This document shows positions 1-7,061 of a DNA stretch of 11,170 bases, in pieces (the first letter of the stretch is position 1; each line of letters starts with the position of its first letter). Where the stretch lies: the NCBI GenBank assembly GCA_903831545.1, contig CAIKYI010000465.1:1-11170 (forward strand), read 5' to 3'. The DNA is from an uncultured Methylobacter sp. GTDB lineage: Bacteria > Pseudomonadota > Gammaproteobacteria > Methylococcales > Methylomonadaceae. A program made the translations under genes and the position numbers. A model generated the notes under the pieces. The model was not told where the DNA came from and made no database searches. It saw nothing but the letters and a program-made list of their open reading frames with translations.

Positions 1-2631
1 GCCTGGACTGAAGTTTATATTCCGGGAGCGGGTTGGATTGGTCTTGATCCAACCTCCGGTTTACTGGCCGGCGAAGGTCACATTCCGCTCGCGTGTACGC
101 CTGATCCTGCAAGTGCCGCACCGGTTACCGGCGGTACTGACAAGTGTGAAGTAGAGTTTGAGTTTAGTAATACGGTAGTCCGTCTGCATGAAGATCCTCG
201 AGTCACCAAACCTTATTCCGATGCCCAGTGGTTTAACATTGATGCCTTGGGGCAGCAGGTTGACCGGCAATTACTGGTTGACGATGTACGTTTGACGATG
301 GGTGGCGAACCTACCTTTGTCTCGGTTGATGATATGGAAGGCGCTGAATGGAATGTTGATGCTGACGGGCAACACAAACGGGAACTCGCCCAGGATTTAA
401 CCAAACGCTTGCGCGATCAGTTCGCACAAGGCGCCATGCTCCATTACGGGCAGGGTAAATGGTATCCGGGTGAACCGCTGCCGCGCTGGCAATACGGGAT
501 ATTCTGGCGTAAAGACGGTACCCCGATTTGGCGTGATCCGGCACTTTTGGCTGATATTAACCAGGACTATGGTCATACGGTTGAACAGGCCGAGCAGTTT
601 ATAACACAGTTTACTTTGCGTTTGGGTTTGCAACCCCGCCATATCAAAACCGCTTTTGAAGACAGTTTTTACCATCTCTGGCAAGAAGGCACGCTGCCGG
701 ACAATATTGATCCGTTAACATGCAACCTTAAAGATTCGATAGAGCGCAAAACACTGACGCAATTGTTGGATGCCGATTTAGGTAAGGCCGCAGGATTTAC
801 CTTACCGCTTAAGTGGGACTGGATTAATCAAAAGTGGCAAAGTGGTCCCTGGGATTTTCGACGTGGGGAGATGTTTTTGATTCCCGGAAATTCGCCGCTG
901 GGTATGCGTTTACCTTTGGGCAGTCTACCGTGGGTCGCCCCTGATAAACGCGAAACCCAGGAAGAGCAAAGTCTGTTTGATGTATTGCCGGAACTTGGCG
1001 ATTATTACGGCGAAGTCATGCGTCGTTATAGTCACATCGAGAAAAAATCCAAAATCCATCCGGAGCTTACCGAACAGGACGCCGGCGATGATAAAACCAT
1101 AGAGGTTGAAGTACCGCATACAGCGGTGTGTATTGAGGTTCGTGCGGGTCGAATCCATATTTTTCTGCCGCCACTGACCTCCTTGGAACATTATCTGGAA
1201 CTTATCGCTGCGGTTGAGGCGACCGCAGAAAATCTGGCGTTGCCTGTAGTACTGGAAGGCTACGAGCCGCCACGCGATTATCGCATCGAACGTTTGATGG
1301 TGACGCCTGATCCGGGTGTGATTGAAGTCAATATTCATCCTTCAAAAACCTGGCAAGAGCTGGTTGATAAAACAACTATTCTTTATGAACAGGCGCACCA
1401 GGTCAGGCTGGGTACAGAAAAATTTATGCTTGATGGTCGGCATACCGGAACCGGTGGTGGTAACCATATCACTATGGGCGCTGAAACACCGACCGACAGT
1501 CCGTTATTACGTCGCCCGGATTTGTTACGCAGTCTGGTAACTTACTGGCAACATCATCCAGGGTTGTCGTATTTATTTTCGGGCATGTTTATCGGACCGA
1601 CCAGTCAGGCGCCGCGCGTTGATGAGGGCAGGGATGAAAAGCTCTATGAGCTGGAAATCGCTTTTCAGCAGATGCCTGAAGGTGAAGTGCCTGCACCCTG
1701 GCTGGTAGATCGCTTGTTGCGGCATTTAATGACTGATATCACCGGCAATACCCATCGTTCTGAATTCTGTATTGATAAATTGTATTCGCCGGACAGTTCG
1801 ACCGGTCGTTTGGGAATTTTGGAATTACGTGCTTTTGAGATGCCGCCGCACCCTCAGATGTCGCTGGTTCAAATCGTGTTGTTACGCTCTTTGATAGCGT
1901 GGTTCTGGCGAGAACCTTACAAACACGATTTAATCCGCTGGGGTACGGAATTACATGATCGCTTTATGTTGCCCCATTTTGTCCATGAAGATATGAAGCA
2001 GGTAGCTAACGACTTGCAAAGCGCGGGTTATGGCTTTGAGCTGGACTGGCTGGAACCGTTTTTTGAATTTCGCTTCCCCCGCTACGGAAACACCATGGTA
2101 GAAGGCATTGACCTGGAACTACGTTTTGCGATTGAGCCCTGGCATGTGCTGGGTGAAGAAGTGAGTAGTACCGGCACTGCGCGTTATGTTGATTCCTCGG
2201 TGGAGCGGGCCCAGATAAAAGTGACCGGTTTTACCGAAGGCCGTTATGAGGTGACCTGTAATGGCAGACGTTTACCCTTACGTAATACGGGCCGCCTTGG
2301 TGAATATGTTGCCGGTGTGCGTTATCGCGCCTGGCAGCCGCCTTCAGCGTTACATCCCACCATTGCTCCGCATGTCCCTTTGGTGATTGACGTGCTAGAT
2401 ACCTGGAATGGTCATTCTGTTGGCGGCTGTACTTATCATGTCGCTCATCCTGGTGGTCGGAGTTATGACGCGTTTCCGGTGAACAGCTATGAAGCCGAGG
2501 CCCGTCGGGTCAACCGGTTTTGGGATTTTGGCCATACTCCGGGGGTGATTAAGTCTTCGTCCAGCGAGGAGTTGGGTCTGGAATATCCCTTTACCCTTGA
2601 TTTACGCCATTTACAAAAAGGTAAAGCGTAA
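1..2631 (+). CDS. Transglutaminase-like / DUF2126 putative amidoligase, 3' part (N-terminus outside window)
   Basis: The frame is open from the first base, so the ATG at 247 is internal; 876 residues and the stop are visible. Full-length relatives are about 1,100 residues, so roughly the first fifth is missing. Visible residues 1-20 (AWTEVYIPGAGWIGLDPTSG) are the end of a transglutaminase-like core: the family's catalytic His would be the codon just before the edge, and Asp16 is the triad Asp. From about residue 80 to the end is DUF2126 (COG4196), beginning near LTMGGEPTFVS. This family is predicted to be a circularly permuted glutamine-synthetase-like amidoligase. Conserved patches include DPGVIEVNIHP (437-447), GTGGGNH (483-489) and ELRAFEMPPHPQM (about 609-621). 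By inference it forms an amide bond using ATP on an unknown substrate, in the cytoplasm since no membrane segment is seen. It belongs functionally with the ATP-grasp, transglutaminase and Anbu genes downstream, although gltA intervenes. Family assignment is secure; biochemical role is predicted. Confidence 0.94.
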   Translation, partial: AWTEVYIPGAGWIGLDPTSGLLAGEGHIPLACTPDPASAAPVTGGTDKCEVEFEFSNTVVRLHEDPRVTKPYSDAQWFNIDALGQQVDRQLLVDDVRLTMGGEPTFVSVDDMEGAEWNVDADGQHKRELAQDLTKRLRDQFAQGAMLHYGQGKWYPGEPLPRWQYGIFWRKDGTPIWRDPALLADINQDYGHTVEQAEQFITQFTLRLGLQPRHIKTAFEDSFYHLWQEGTLPDNIDPLTCNLKDSIERKTLTQLLDADLGKAAGFTLPLKWDWINQKWQSGPWDFRRGEMFLIPGNSPLGMRLPLGSLPWVAPDKRETQEEQSLFDVLPELGDYYGEVMRRYSHIEKKSKIHPELTEQDAGDDKTIEVEVPHTAVCIEVRAGRIHIFLPPLTSLEHYLELIAAVEATAENLALPVVLEGYEPPRDYRIERLMVTPDPGVIEVNIHPSKTWQELVDKTTILYEQAHQVRLGTEKFMLDGRHTGTGGGNHITMGAETPTDSPLLRRPDLLRSLVTYWQHHPGLSYLFSGMFIGPTSQAPRVDEGRDEKLYELEIAFQQMPEGEVPAPWLVDRLLRHLMTDITGNTHRSEFCIDKLYSPDSSTGRLGILELRAFEMPPHPQMSLVQIVLLRSLIAWFWREPYKHDLIRWGTELHDRFMLPHFVHEDMKQVANDLQSAGYGFELDWLEPFFEFRFPRYGNTMVEGIDLELRFAIEPWHVLGEEVSSTGTARYVDSSVERAQIKVTGFTEGRYEVTCNGRRLPLRNTGRLGEYVAGVRYRAWQPPSALHPTIAPHVPLVIDVLDTWNGHSVGGCTYHVAHPGGRSYDAFPVNSYEAEARRVNRFWDFGHTPGVIKSSSSEELGLEYPFTLDLRHLQKGKA

Positions 2632-2720
2632 CAAATAACACAGCGAATTTATTAATTGCCCTTTTTGAAAAATTGAATGTATTGATTTAAAAAGTGTCCC
2701 ACGCGGGAAGCAGTTATCGG

Positions 2721-2763
2721 AGGGAGGTTTTGAGATATAAATCCCCTTTGATCTCCCTTTTTT
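2721..2763 (+). terminator. Weak candidate terminator after the DUF2126 gene
   Basis: AGGGAG (2721-2726) can pair with CTCCCT (2753-2758), and a run of six T occupies 2758-2763. The loop is long (26 bases) and the stem only 6 bp, so this is a weak rho-independent candidate. If real, it separates the DUF2126 gene from gltA transcriptionally. Confidence 0.3.
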
Positions 2764-2885
2764 AGGGCGAGGTTGACTGTTACTGGCAATATGATGCATT
2801 TTTGTGAAGAAAACATTTATCATATAGCTGTGTAGCGGTTCACAAAGCTGACCCTGCATTAACTGAATGTCGTACCATCCGCTTT

Positions 2886-2889
2886 GGAG
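2886..2889 (+). promoter_or_regulatory. Ribosome binding site that fixes the gltA start
   Basis: GGAG lies 10 bases before the ATG at 2900. An in-frame ATG at 2867 would add 11 residues (MSYHPLWRLTQ) and has no Shine-Dalgarno before it. The Shine-Dalgarno and the usual citrate synthase N-terminus both favour 2900. Confidence 0.7.
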
Positions 2890-2899
2890 ATTGACTCAA

Positions 2900-4204
2900 A
2901 TGACCGATAAATTAAAACAGTTAACCCCGGCCGTTTTGACGCTGGATAACAAAAGTTATGAATTGCCCACAATGATTGGTGTTGAGGGTGAAAAAGCGAT
3001 CGATATTTCCAAACTGCGTGCCCAAAGTAGTTATGTGACCCTGGATGAAGGTTATGGTAATACTGCAAGCTGTGAAAGTGGGATTACTTACATTGACGGT
3101 GAAAAAGGGATTTTACGTTATCGCGGTTATCCAATCGAAGAATTGGCAGAAAATTCACGATTTGTTGAAGTGGCCTATCTGCTGCTTAATGGCGAACTGC
3201 CTAACAGCCAGCAATTATCTGCATTTTCAACCGATCTGAATGAGGCATCGATCATTCACGAAGACATGCATCATTTCTTTAACGGATTTCCGCGTGGCTC
3301 TCATCCTATGGGGATCCTGGCAACTATGGTTGCGTCCTTGTCGACGTTTTACCCGGTTCCCGATCGCCTTGATGCTCAGACAGAAGAGCAAATTGTTATA
3401 AAATTGATCTCACAGGTTCGAACTATTGCGGCTTTTTCTTACAAAAAGTCAATTGGCGAGCCGTTGATTTACCCATCGCATAAACTTAAGTATGTGCGTA
3501 ACTTTCTGAACATGATGTTTTCTTCCCCGGTGCGCGATTATGAACTGGATGAAGATATCGTAAGAGCTATTGATATGTTTTTGATTTTGCATGCTGATCA
3601 TGAACAAAACTGCAGCACCTCGTCGGTACGGACTGCCGGTTCAAGTATGGCGAATGTCTATGCCGTGGCTTCATCCGGCATTTCAGCACTTTGGGGGCCG
3701 CGCCATGGCGGAGCCAATCAGCAAGTCATACAAATGCTTGAGCAAATACATGCCGATGGTGGCGATGGCACCGAGTTTATCAACCAGGCAAAAGATAAAA
3801 ATTCCACCAGTCGCTTGATGGGCTTTGGTCATCGGGTTTATAAAAACTTTGATCCCCGTGCCATGGTCTTGAAACAGCAATGTGACAAATTGTTTGATAA
3901 GGCGGGTGTCAGCGATCCGTTGTTCGATATAGCCCGTAAACTGGAAGAAATCGCCTTGAAGGATGATTATTTCATTTCCAGAAAGCTGTATCCCAATGTC
4001 GACTTTTATTCCGGTTTGATACTTCGGGCGGCCGGCATACCAACCAATATGTATACGGTATTGTTTGCTATAGGCAGAATGCCCGGCTGGCTGGCTCATT
4101 GGCGTGAAATGTTGCACGGAGAACAGGTTATTATTACGCGACCCCGTCAAATCTATGTTGGAGAACCCTTAAGACATTATCAGAGTATTGATCAACGCTC
4201 TTAA
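2900..4204 (+). CDS. gltA: Citrate synthase, type II (Gram-negative form)
   Basis: Condenses acetyl-CoA and oxaloacetate to citrate and CoA, the entry step of the citric acid cycle, in the cytoplasm. The protein has 434 residues, close to the 427 of E. coli GltA, and aligns with it almost end to end from memory. Landmarks are TASCES and IDGEKGILRYRGYPI in the N-terminal part, LHADHEQN (His231), WGPRHGGAN (catalytic His269) and GHRVYKNFDPRA (His311 and catalytic Asp318). KLYPNVDFYSG and RPRQIYVGE follow near the C-terminus. The start at 2900 is chosen over an in-frame ATG at 2867 because of the GGAG at 2886-2889. Several residues that form the NADH inhibitory site in the E. coli enzyme differ here (Glu115, Ala116, Ser117, Lys168, Gln172, Val211), so allosteric control may be altered. 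It sits inside a set of amidoligase/Anbu genes with which it has no known metabolic link. A spacer of nearly 300 bases on each side suggests its own transcription unit. Confidence 0.98.
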   Translation: MTDKLKQLTPAVLTLDNKSYELPTMIGVEGEKAIDISKLRAQSSYVTLDEGYGNTASCESGITYIDGEKGILRYRGYPIEELAENSRFVEVAYLLLNGELPNSQQLSAFSTDLNEASIIHEDMHHFFNGFPRGSHPMGILATMVASLSTFYPVPDRLDAQTEEQIVIKLISQVRTIAAFSYKKSIGEPLIYPSHKLKYVRNFLNMMFSSPVRDYELDEDIVRAIDMFLILHADHEQNCSTSSVRTAGSSMANVYAVASSGISALWGPRHGGANQQVIQMLEQIHADGGDGTEFINQAKDKNSTSRLMGFGHRVYKNFDPRAMVLKQQCDKLFDKAGVSDPLFDIARKLEEIALKDDYFISRKLYPNVDFYSGLILRAAGIPTNMYTVLFAIGRMPGWLAHWREMLHGEQVIITRPRQIYVGEPLRHYQSIDQRS

Positions 4205-4266
4205 AGTCAACAATTACTGGGTAGTGACAATTAATGTATTTTCCAGTTTTAGCGGGACAATTTTTA

Positions 4267-4297
4267 TAAATAACATTCCTCAACGGGATGTTATTTA
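4267..4297 (+). terminator. Hairpin downstream of gltA, likely 3'-end or terminator structure
   Basis: TAAATAACATTCC (4267-4279) pairs with GGGATGTTATTTA (4285-4297) over 13 bp with one T-G wobble and a 5-base TCAAC loop. The stem is A/T-rich at its base and is followed by AGTCCCC rather than a U-tract. It is therefore not a textbook rho-independent terminator; it may instead protect the 3' end of the gltA transcript. Confidence 0.5.
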
Positions 4298-4478
4298 GTC
4301 CCCGGCTTAAATAGGGCGTTAATAATGCTTAATTACTTTATATGTTTGTGATGGAACACCGATGACACTGCATAGTCGGATTTATACAGATACATCTAAA
4401 AATGCCTGAGATCACTATGAATTTTTTTTGTTTTACCTGTGCTTATCAATTTACTCAAGATCATTTGTGCTCTATTTT

Positions 4479-4484
4479 TATAGT
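4479..4484 (+). promoter_or_regulatory. Possible -10 box for the ATP-grasp / transglutaminase operon
   Basis: TATAGT matches TATAAT in five of six bases, but no good -35 is present at 16-18 bases upstream. If used, transcription would begin around 4490, leaving a leader of only about 10 bases before the ATG at 4500. That would fit the lack of a Shine-Dalgarno there. This is a weak call. Confidence 0.2.
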
Positions 4485-4499
4485 CACTGAATAGTACGC

Positions 4500-7061
4500 A
4501 TGAACGAATCAGCCAATTGTGTTGGCACCCAGTTTTATGACACAAAACTGGGTGTTTACGATGAGATAGTTGCCAAAGATGCCAAAGTACAGCAGCACTG
4601 GGAACGTTTTATGGGTTCGGTTACAGCCCTGGGCAGCGAACAACTGGAGTTGCGTCGCCGCGAAGCACAGCGTCTGCTAAGAGAAAACGGCGTTACTTAC
4701 AATGTTTACGGTGATACCCAAAGATTGACTCGCCCTTGGCGGCTTGATCCTGTTCCATTATTGATCAGCAGTGATGAGTGGATGGTTATCGAAGCGGGCC
4801 TTAAACAACGTGCAGAGTTGCTTGACCTGATTTTAAAGGATATCTACGGTAAACAGACTTTACTTAAAAAAGGTCTGTTGCCCCGAGAACTGGTGCTGGC
4901 CCACGATGGATTTCTACATGCTTGTGTGGGGGCGCTGTCAAACAAGAAGCATCATTTGACGGTTTATTCCGCTAATCTTGCCCGTGGTCACAATGGCCGG
5001 ATGTGGGTATTGAACGATCGGAGCCAGGCACCCTCGGGTTTGGGCTATGCCATGGAAAACCGTTCGGTAATGACCCGCATACTCCCGGATATTTTTCGGG
5101 AAACCCAGGTTAACCGGCTTTCGGGTTTCTTTAAGGCGTTGCGTAAAGGATTGGCAGATCTTGCGCCACATAACAAAGAAGACCCGAGGATTGTAATCCT
5201 CACGCCGGGGTCTTTGAACGAAACCTATTTTGAACATGCTTTTTTAGCGTCCTATCTCGGGTTTTCTCTGGTTCAGGGCGATGATCTGACTGTTCGTGAT
5301 GGCCGGGTCTGGCTTAAATCGCTGGATGGTCTACAACCGGTCGATGTCATTTTACGTCGTGTTGACGATTCTTTTTGTGATCCCCTTGAGTTGCGCAGTG
5401 CCTCGCGTCTTGGTGTTGCGGGACTGCTTGAAGCCGTGCGTCGAAACAATGTGGCGGTAGCTAATCCCTTGGGTAGCAGTGTGCTGGAAAATTCCGGCTT
5501 ACTGGCTTTTTTACCCAGACTTTCCAGGTATTTTTTAAATCAGGAGTTGTTGCTGCCGTCCGTAGCAACCTGGTGGTGTGGACAACGCCGAGAACGGGAT
5601 TTTGTGTTACAAAACCTTGAGCGACTGGTGATAAAACCTATCAATCGTACCTCGGGGGATCACAGTATCTTTGGCGGACTGTTAAGTATTAAAGAGAAAG
5701 AACAGCTGCGCGCCGCCATTATTGCCAAGCCACATGGGTATGTGGGACAGGAAGCGGTGAGTTTTTCTACAGTGCCCGCGTTTATCGATCATCAAATCGA
5801 CCGGCGTTTTGCAGTATTGCGAAGTTTTGTTGTTGCCAGTGATGATGGTTTTCAGGTGATGCCTGGCGGGTTGACTCGCGTTGCCCGTCAGCAAAATGAT
5901 TTTGTTGTTTCAAATCAGGCTGGCGGTATAAGTAAAGACACTTGGGTATTGGCCGATGAGCCGGTCAAACAGGTTAGTTTATGGTCACAACCGGGTCGGG
6001 GTGTGGTGTTGTCTCCGGTTGCAGAACCGCTAACCAGTCGCTCTGCCGATAACCTGTTTTGGGTGGGCAGGCAGTTGGAGCGCATCAAGGCAGCGACACG
6101 TTTGCTGCGTTTAATCCTGGTGAAATTAACTGAAAATCAGGAAGGCAAAGAGGCCATCGATAGTCAGTGTCTCAACGTCTTGTTATGTGCCATGACCCAG
6201 GTAACCGGCACCTTTCCGGGGTTTGTCCAGGGTAATGCCGCTTTATTAAAGTCTCCCCAAAACGAATTACTGGCCCTGGCCAAAAATGTACATCGCTCAG
6301 GTACCCTTGCCGCCAGTATCCACGCTTTTTTTCAAACAGCCTATAGTATCAGGGATGTCTGGTCACAGGATACCTGGCGTTGCGTTGATAATATCCAGCG
6401 ACGTTGGCAGCAACGGGTTGTGAATAATGAATGTGATTTGGAACAACTCCAAAAATATCTTGATGATTTAACCACCGGTTTTGTTGCTTTTATCGGTTTA
6501 ACAACGGAAAGCATGACTCGTGAAGCTGGTTGGTTGATGCTGGACAGTGGTCGGCGTCTGGAGCGAGCTTTGGCTTTGGTGGCTTTGTTACGCGCCACCC
6601 TGGTGCAATGTCATCAAACGCCCCTGCAAAATCAGCTACTGGAAGCAGTGTTGCTATCCACCGATAGTTTAAGTATTTACCGGCGCCGGTATCGATCTTT
6701 TATCCAGTTGCCTATGGTGTTGGAATTACTTTTGATGGATGAAACCCATCCGCGCTCCCTGGCTTATCAATTACACCAATTGTCTGCCCATATCAGTGCG
6801 CTACCCAGGGAGCGTGGCAACAAGCAGTTGAGTGAGGAAGAACGGTTAATTCTCAGAGCTTACACCGACTTACGATTGCTAAAGGTGTTTGAGCTGGTTA
6901 AAGTCGATGACGATGCCGGAGTTTATAATGAACTGGAGCGCGTTTTATCGACAATGACCGAGCAGTTATGGCAGCTTTATGAGGTACTTGCGCAAGCTTA
7001 TTTCAGCCATTCACAAGTGCCGCAAGTCATGGTGTCAACCCAACAGGAGGATGAGCTGTGA
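4500..7061 (+). CDS. Circularly permuted ATP-grasp ligase fused to alpha-E domain
   Basis: This 853-residue protein joins two families that are often separate genes. Residues 1 to about 490 are the circularly permuted type 2 ATP-grasp domain (COG2308): VTYNVYGD (67-72 region), PSVATWWCGQ (ending at 362), VIKP (377-380, with Lys379 a likely nucleotide-contacting lysine), GQEAVSFS (Glu418) and PGGLTRVA (from 455). From about 508 to 830 is the alpha-E helical domain (COG2307), starting at SADNLFWVGRQLER. It shows the family's Glu-Arg motif at 527-528 and a second ER at 688-689. ATP-grasp enzymes join a carboxylate to an amine through an acyl-phosphate; the substrates here are unknown. An in-frame TGA at 4488-4490 fixes ATG 4500 as the earliest start, but no Shine-Dalgarno precedes it. 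A perfect 11-bp inverted repeat lies at codons 9-19. It overlaps the next gene by 4 bases, so the two are co-translated. Confidence 0.95.
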   Translation: MNESANCVGTQFYDTKLGVYDEIVAKDAKVQQHWERFMGSVTALGSEQLELRRREAQRLLRENGVTYNVYGDTQRLTRPWRLDPVPLLISSDEWMVIEAGLKQRAELLDLILKDIYGKQTLLKKGLLPRELVLAHDGFLHACVGALSNKKHHLTVYSANLARGHNGRMWVLNDRSQAPSGLGYAMENRSVMTRILPDIFRETQVNRLSGFFKALRKGLADLAPHNKEDPRIVILTPGSLNETYFEHAFLASYLGFSLVQGDDLTVRDGRVWLKSLDGLQPVDVILRRVDDSFCDPLELRSASRLGVAGLLEAVRRNNVAVANPLGSSVLENSGLLAFLPRLSRYFLNQELLLPSVATWWCGQRRERDFVLQNLERLVIKPINRTSGDHSIFGGLLSIKEKEQLRAAIIAKPHGYVGQEAVSFSTVPAFIDHQIDRRFAVLRSFVVASDDGFQVMPGGLTRVARQQNDFVVSNQAGGISKDTWVLADEPVKQVSLWSQPGRGVVLSPVAEPLTSRSADNLFWVGRQLERIKAATRLLRLILVKLTENQEGKEAIDSQCLNVLLCAMTQVTGTFPGFVQGNAALLKSPQNELLALAKNVHRSGTLAASIHAFFQTAYSIRDVWSQDTWRCVDNIQRRWQQRVVNNECDLEQLQKYLDDLTTGFVAFIGLTTESMTREAGWLMLDSGRRLERALALVALLRATLVQCHQTPLQNQLLEAVLLSTDSLSIYRRRYRSFIQLPMVLELLLMDETHPRSLAYQLHQLSAHISALPRERGNKQLSEEERLILRAYTDLRLLKVFELVKVDDDAGVYNELERVLSTMTEQLWQLYEVLAQAYFSHSQVPQVMVSTQQEDEL
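4512..4554 (+). repeat. Adjacent inverted repeats just inside the ATP-grasp reading frame
   Basis: GCCAA/TTGGC (4512-4516 with 4522-4526, 5-base loop) is followed at once by CACCCAGTTTT/AAAACTGGGTG (4526-4536 with 4544-4554, 7-base loop). The second is a perfect 11-bp stem. Both fall within the first 55 bases of the gene. They could fold in the mRNA or be an operator in DNA; the sequence alone does not decide. Confidence 0.75.
7045..7050 (+). promoter_or_regulatory. Strong Shine-Dalgarno for the GTG-started transglutaminase gene
   Basis: AGGAGG sits 7 bases before the GTG at 7058, inside the end of the upstream coding region. It settles a GTG start whose first four bases (GTGA) overlap the stop of the ATP-grasp gene. 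Confidence 0.9.

Larger units (their letters stand above)
2632..2899. other. Intergenic spacer between the DUF2126 gene and gltA
   Basis: No convincing gene is seen. The spacer holds a weak terminator-like hairpin (2721-2763) and presumably the gltA promoter. The best promoter pieces I can see are a TATCAT (2818-2823, five of six matches to a -10) lacking a good -35, and a TTGACT at 2773-2778 followed 16 bases later by a poor -10 (TGCATT). Neither pair is convincing, so no promoter is called. Confidence 0.5.
4205..4499. other. Intergenic spacer between gltA and the ATP-grasp gene
   Basis: No gene is visible. It holds a strong 13-bp hairpin at 4267-4297, an A/T-rich stretch that includes a run of eight T near 4422-4429, and a possible -10 box (TATAGT, 4479-4484) just before the next start codon. 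An in-frame TGA at 4488-4490 prevents any upstream extension of the ATP-grasp frame. Confidence 0.6.

Noticed and set aside
925..1338. 137-codon open frame on the minus strand inside the DUF2126 gene
   Set aside because: It is wholly antisense to a conserved coding region, has no recognisable protein features, and is best explained as a shadow frame.
247..2631. ATG at 247 as the true start of the DUF2126 gene
   Set aside because: The same frame is open without a stop to base 1 and encodes the recognisable end of a transglutaminase core, so the gene is truncated by the window edge.
2611..2859. Small minus-strand gene in the spacer before gltA
   Set aside because: The 82-codon frame overlaps the 3' end of the DUF2126 gene, shows no Shine-Dalgarno or recognisable motif, and lies where the gltA promoter is expected.
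2867..2899. Eleven-residue N-terminal extension of citrate synthase
   Set aside because: There is no Shine-Dalgarno before 2867, whereas GGAG precedes 2900, and homologues start near the MTDKLKQ position.
3683..4150. 155-codon open frame on the minus strand inside gltA
   Set aside because: It is antisense to the highly conserved C-terminal half of citrate synthase and its translation shows no recognisable domain.
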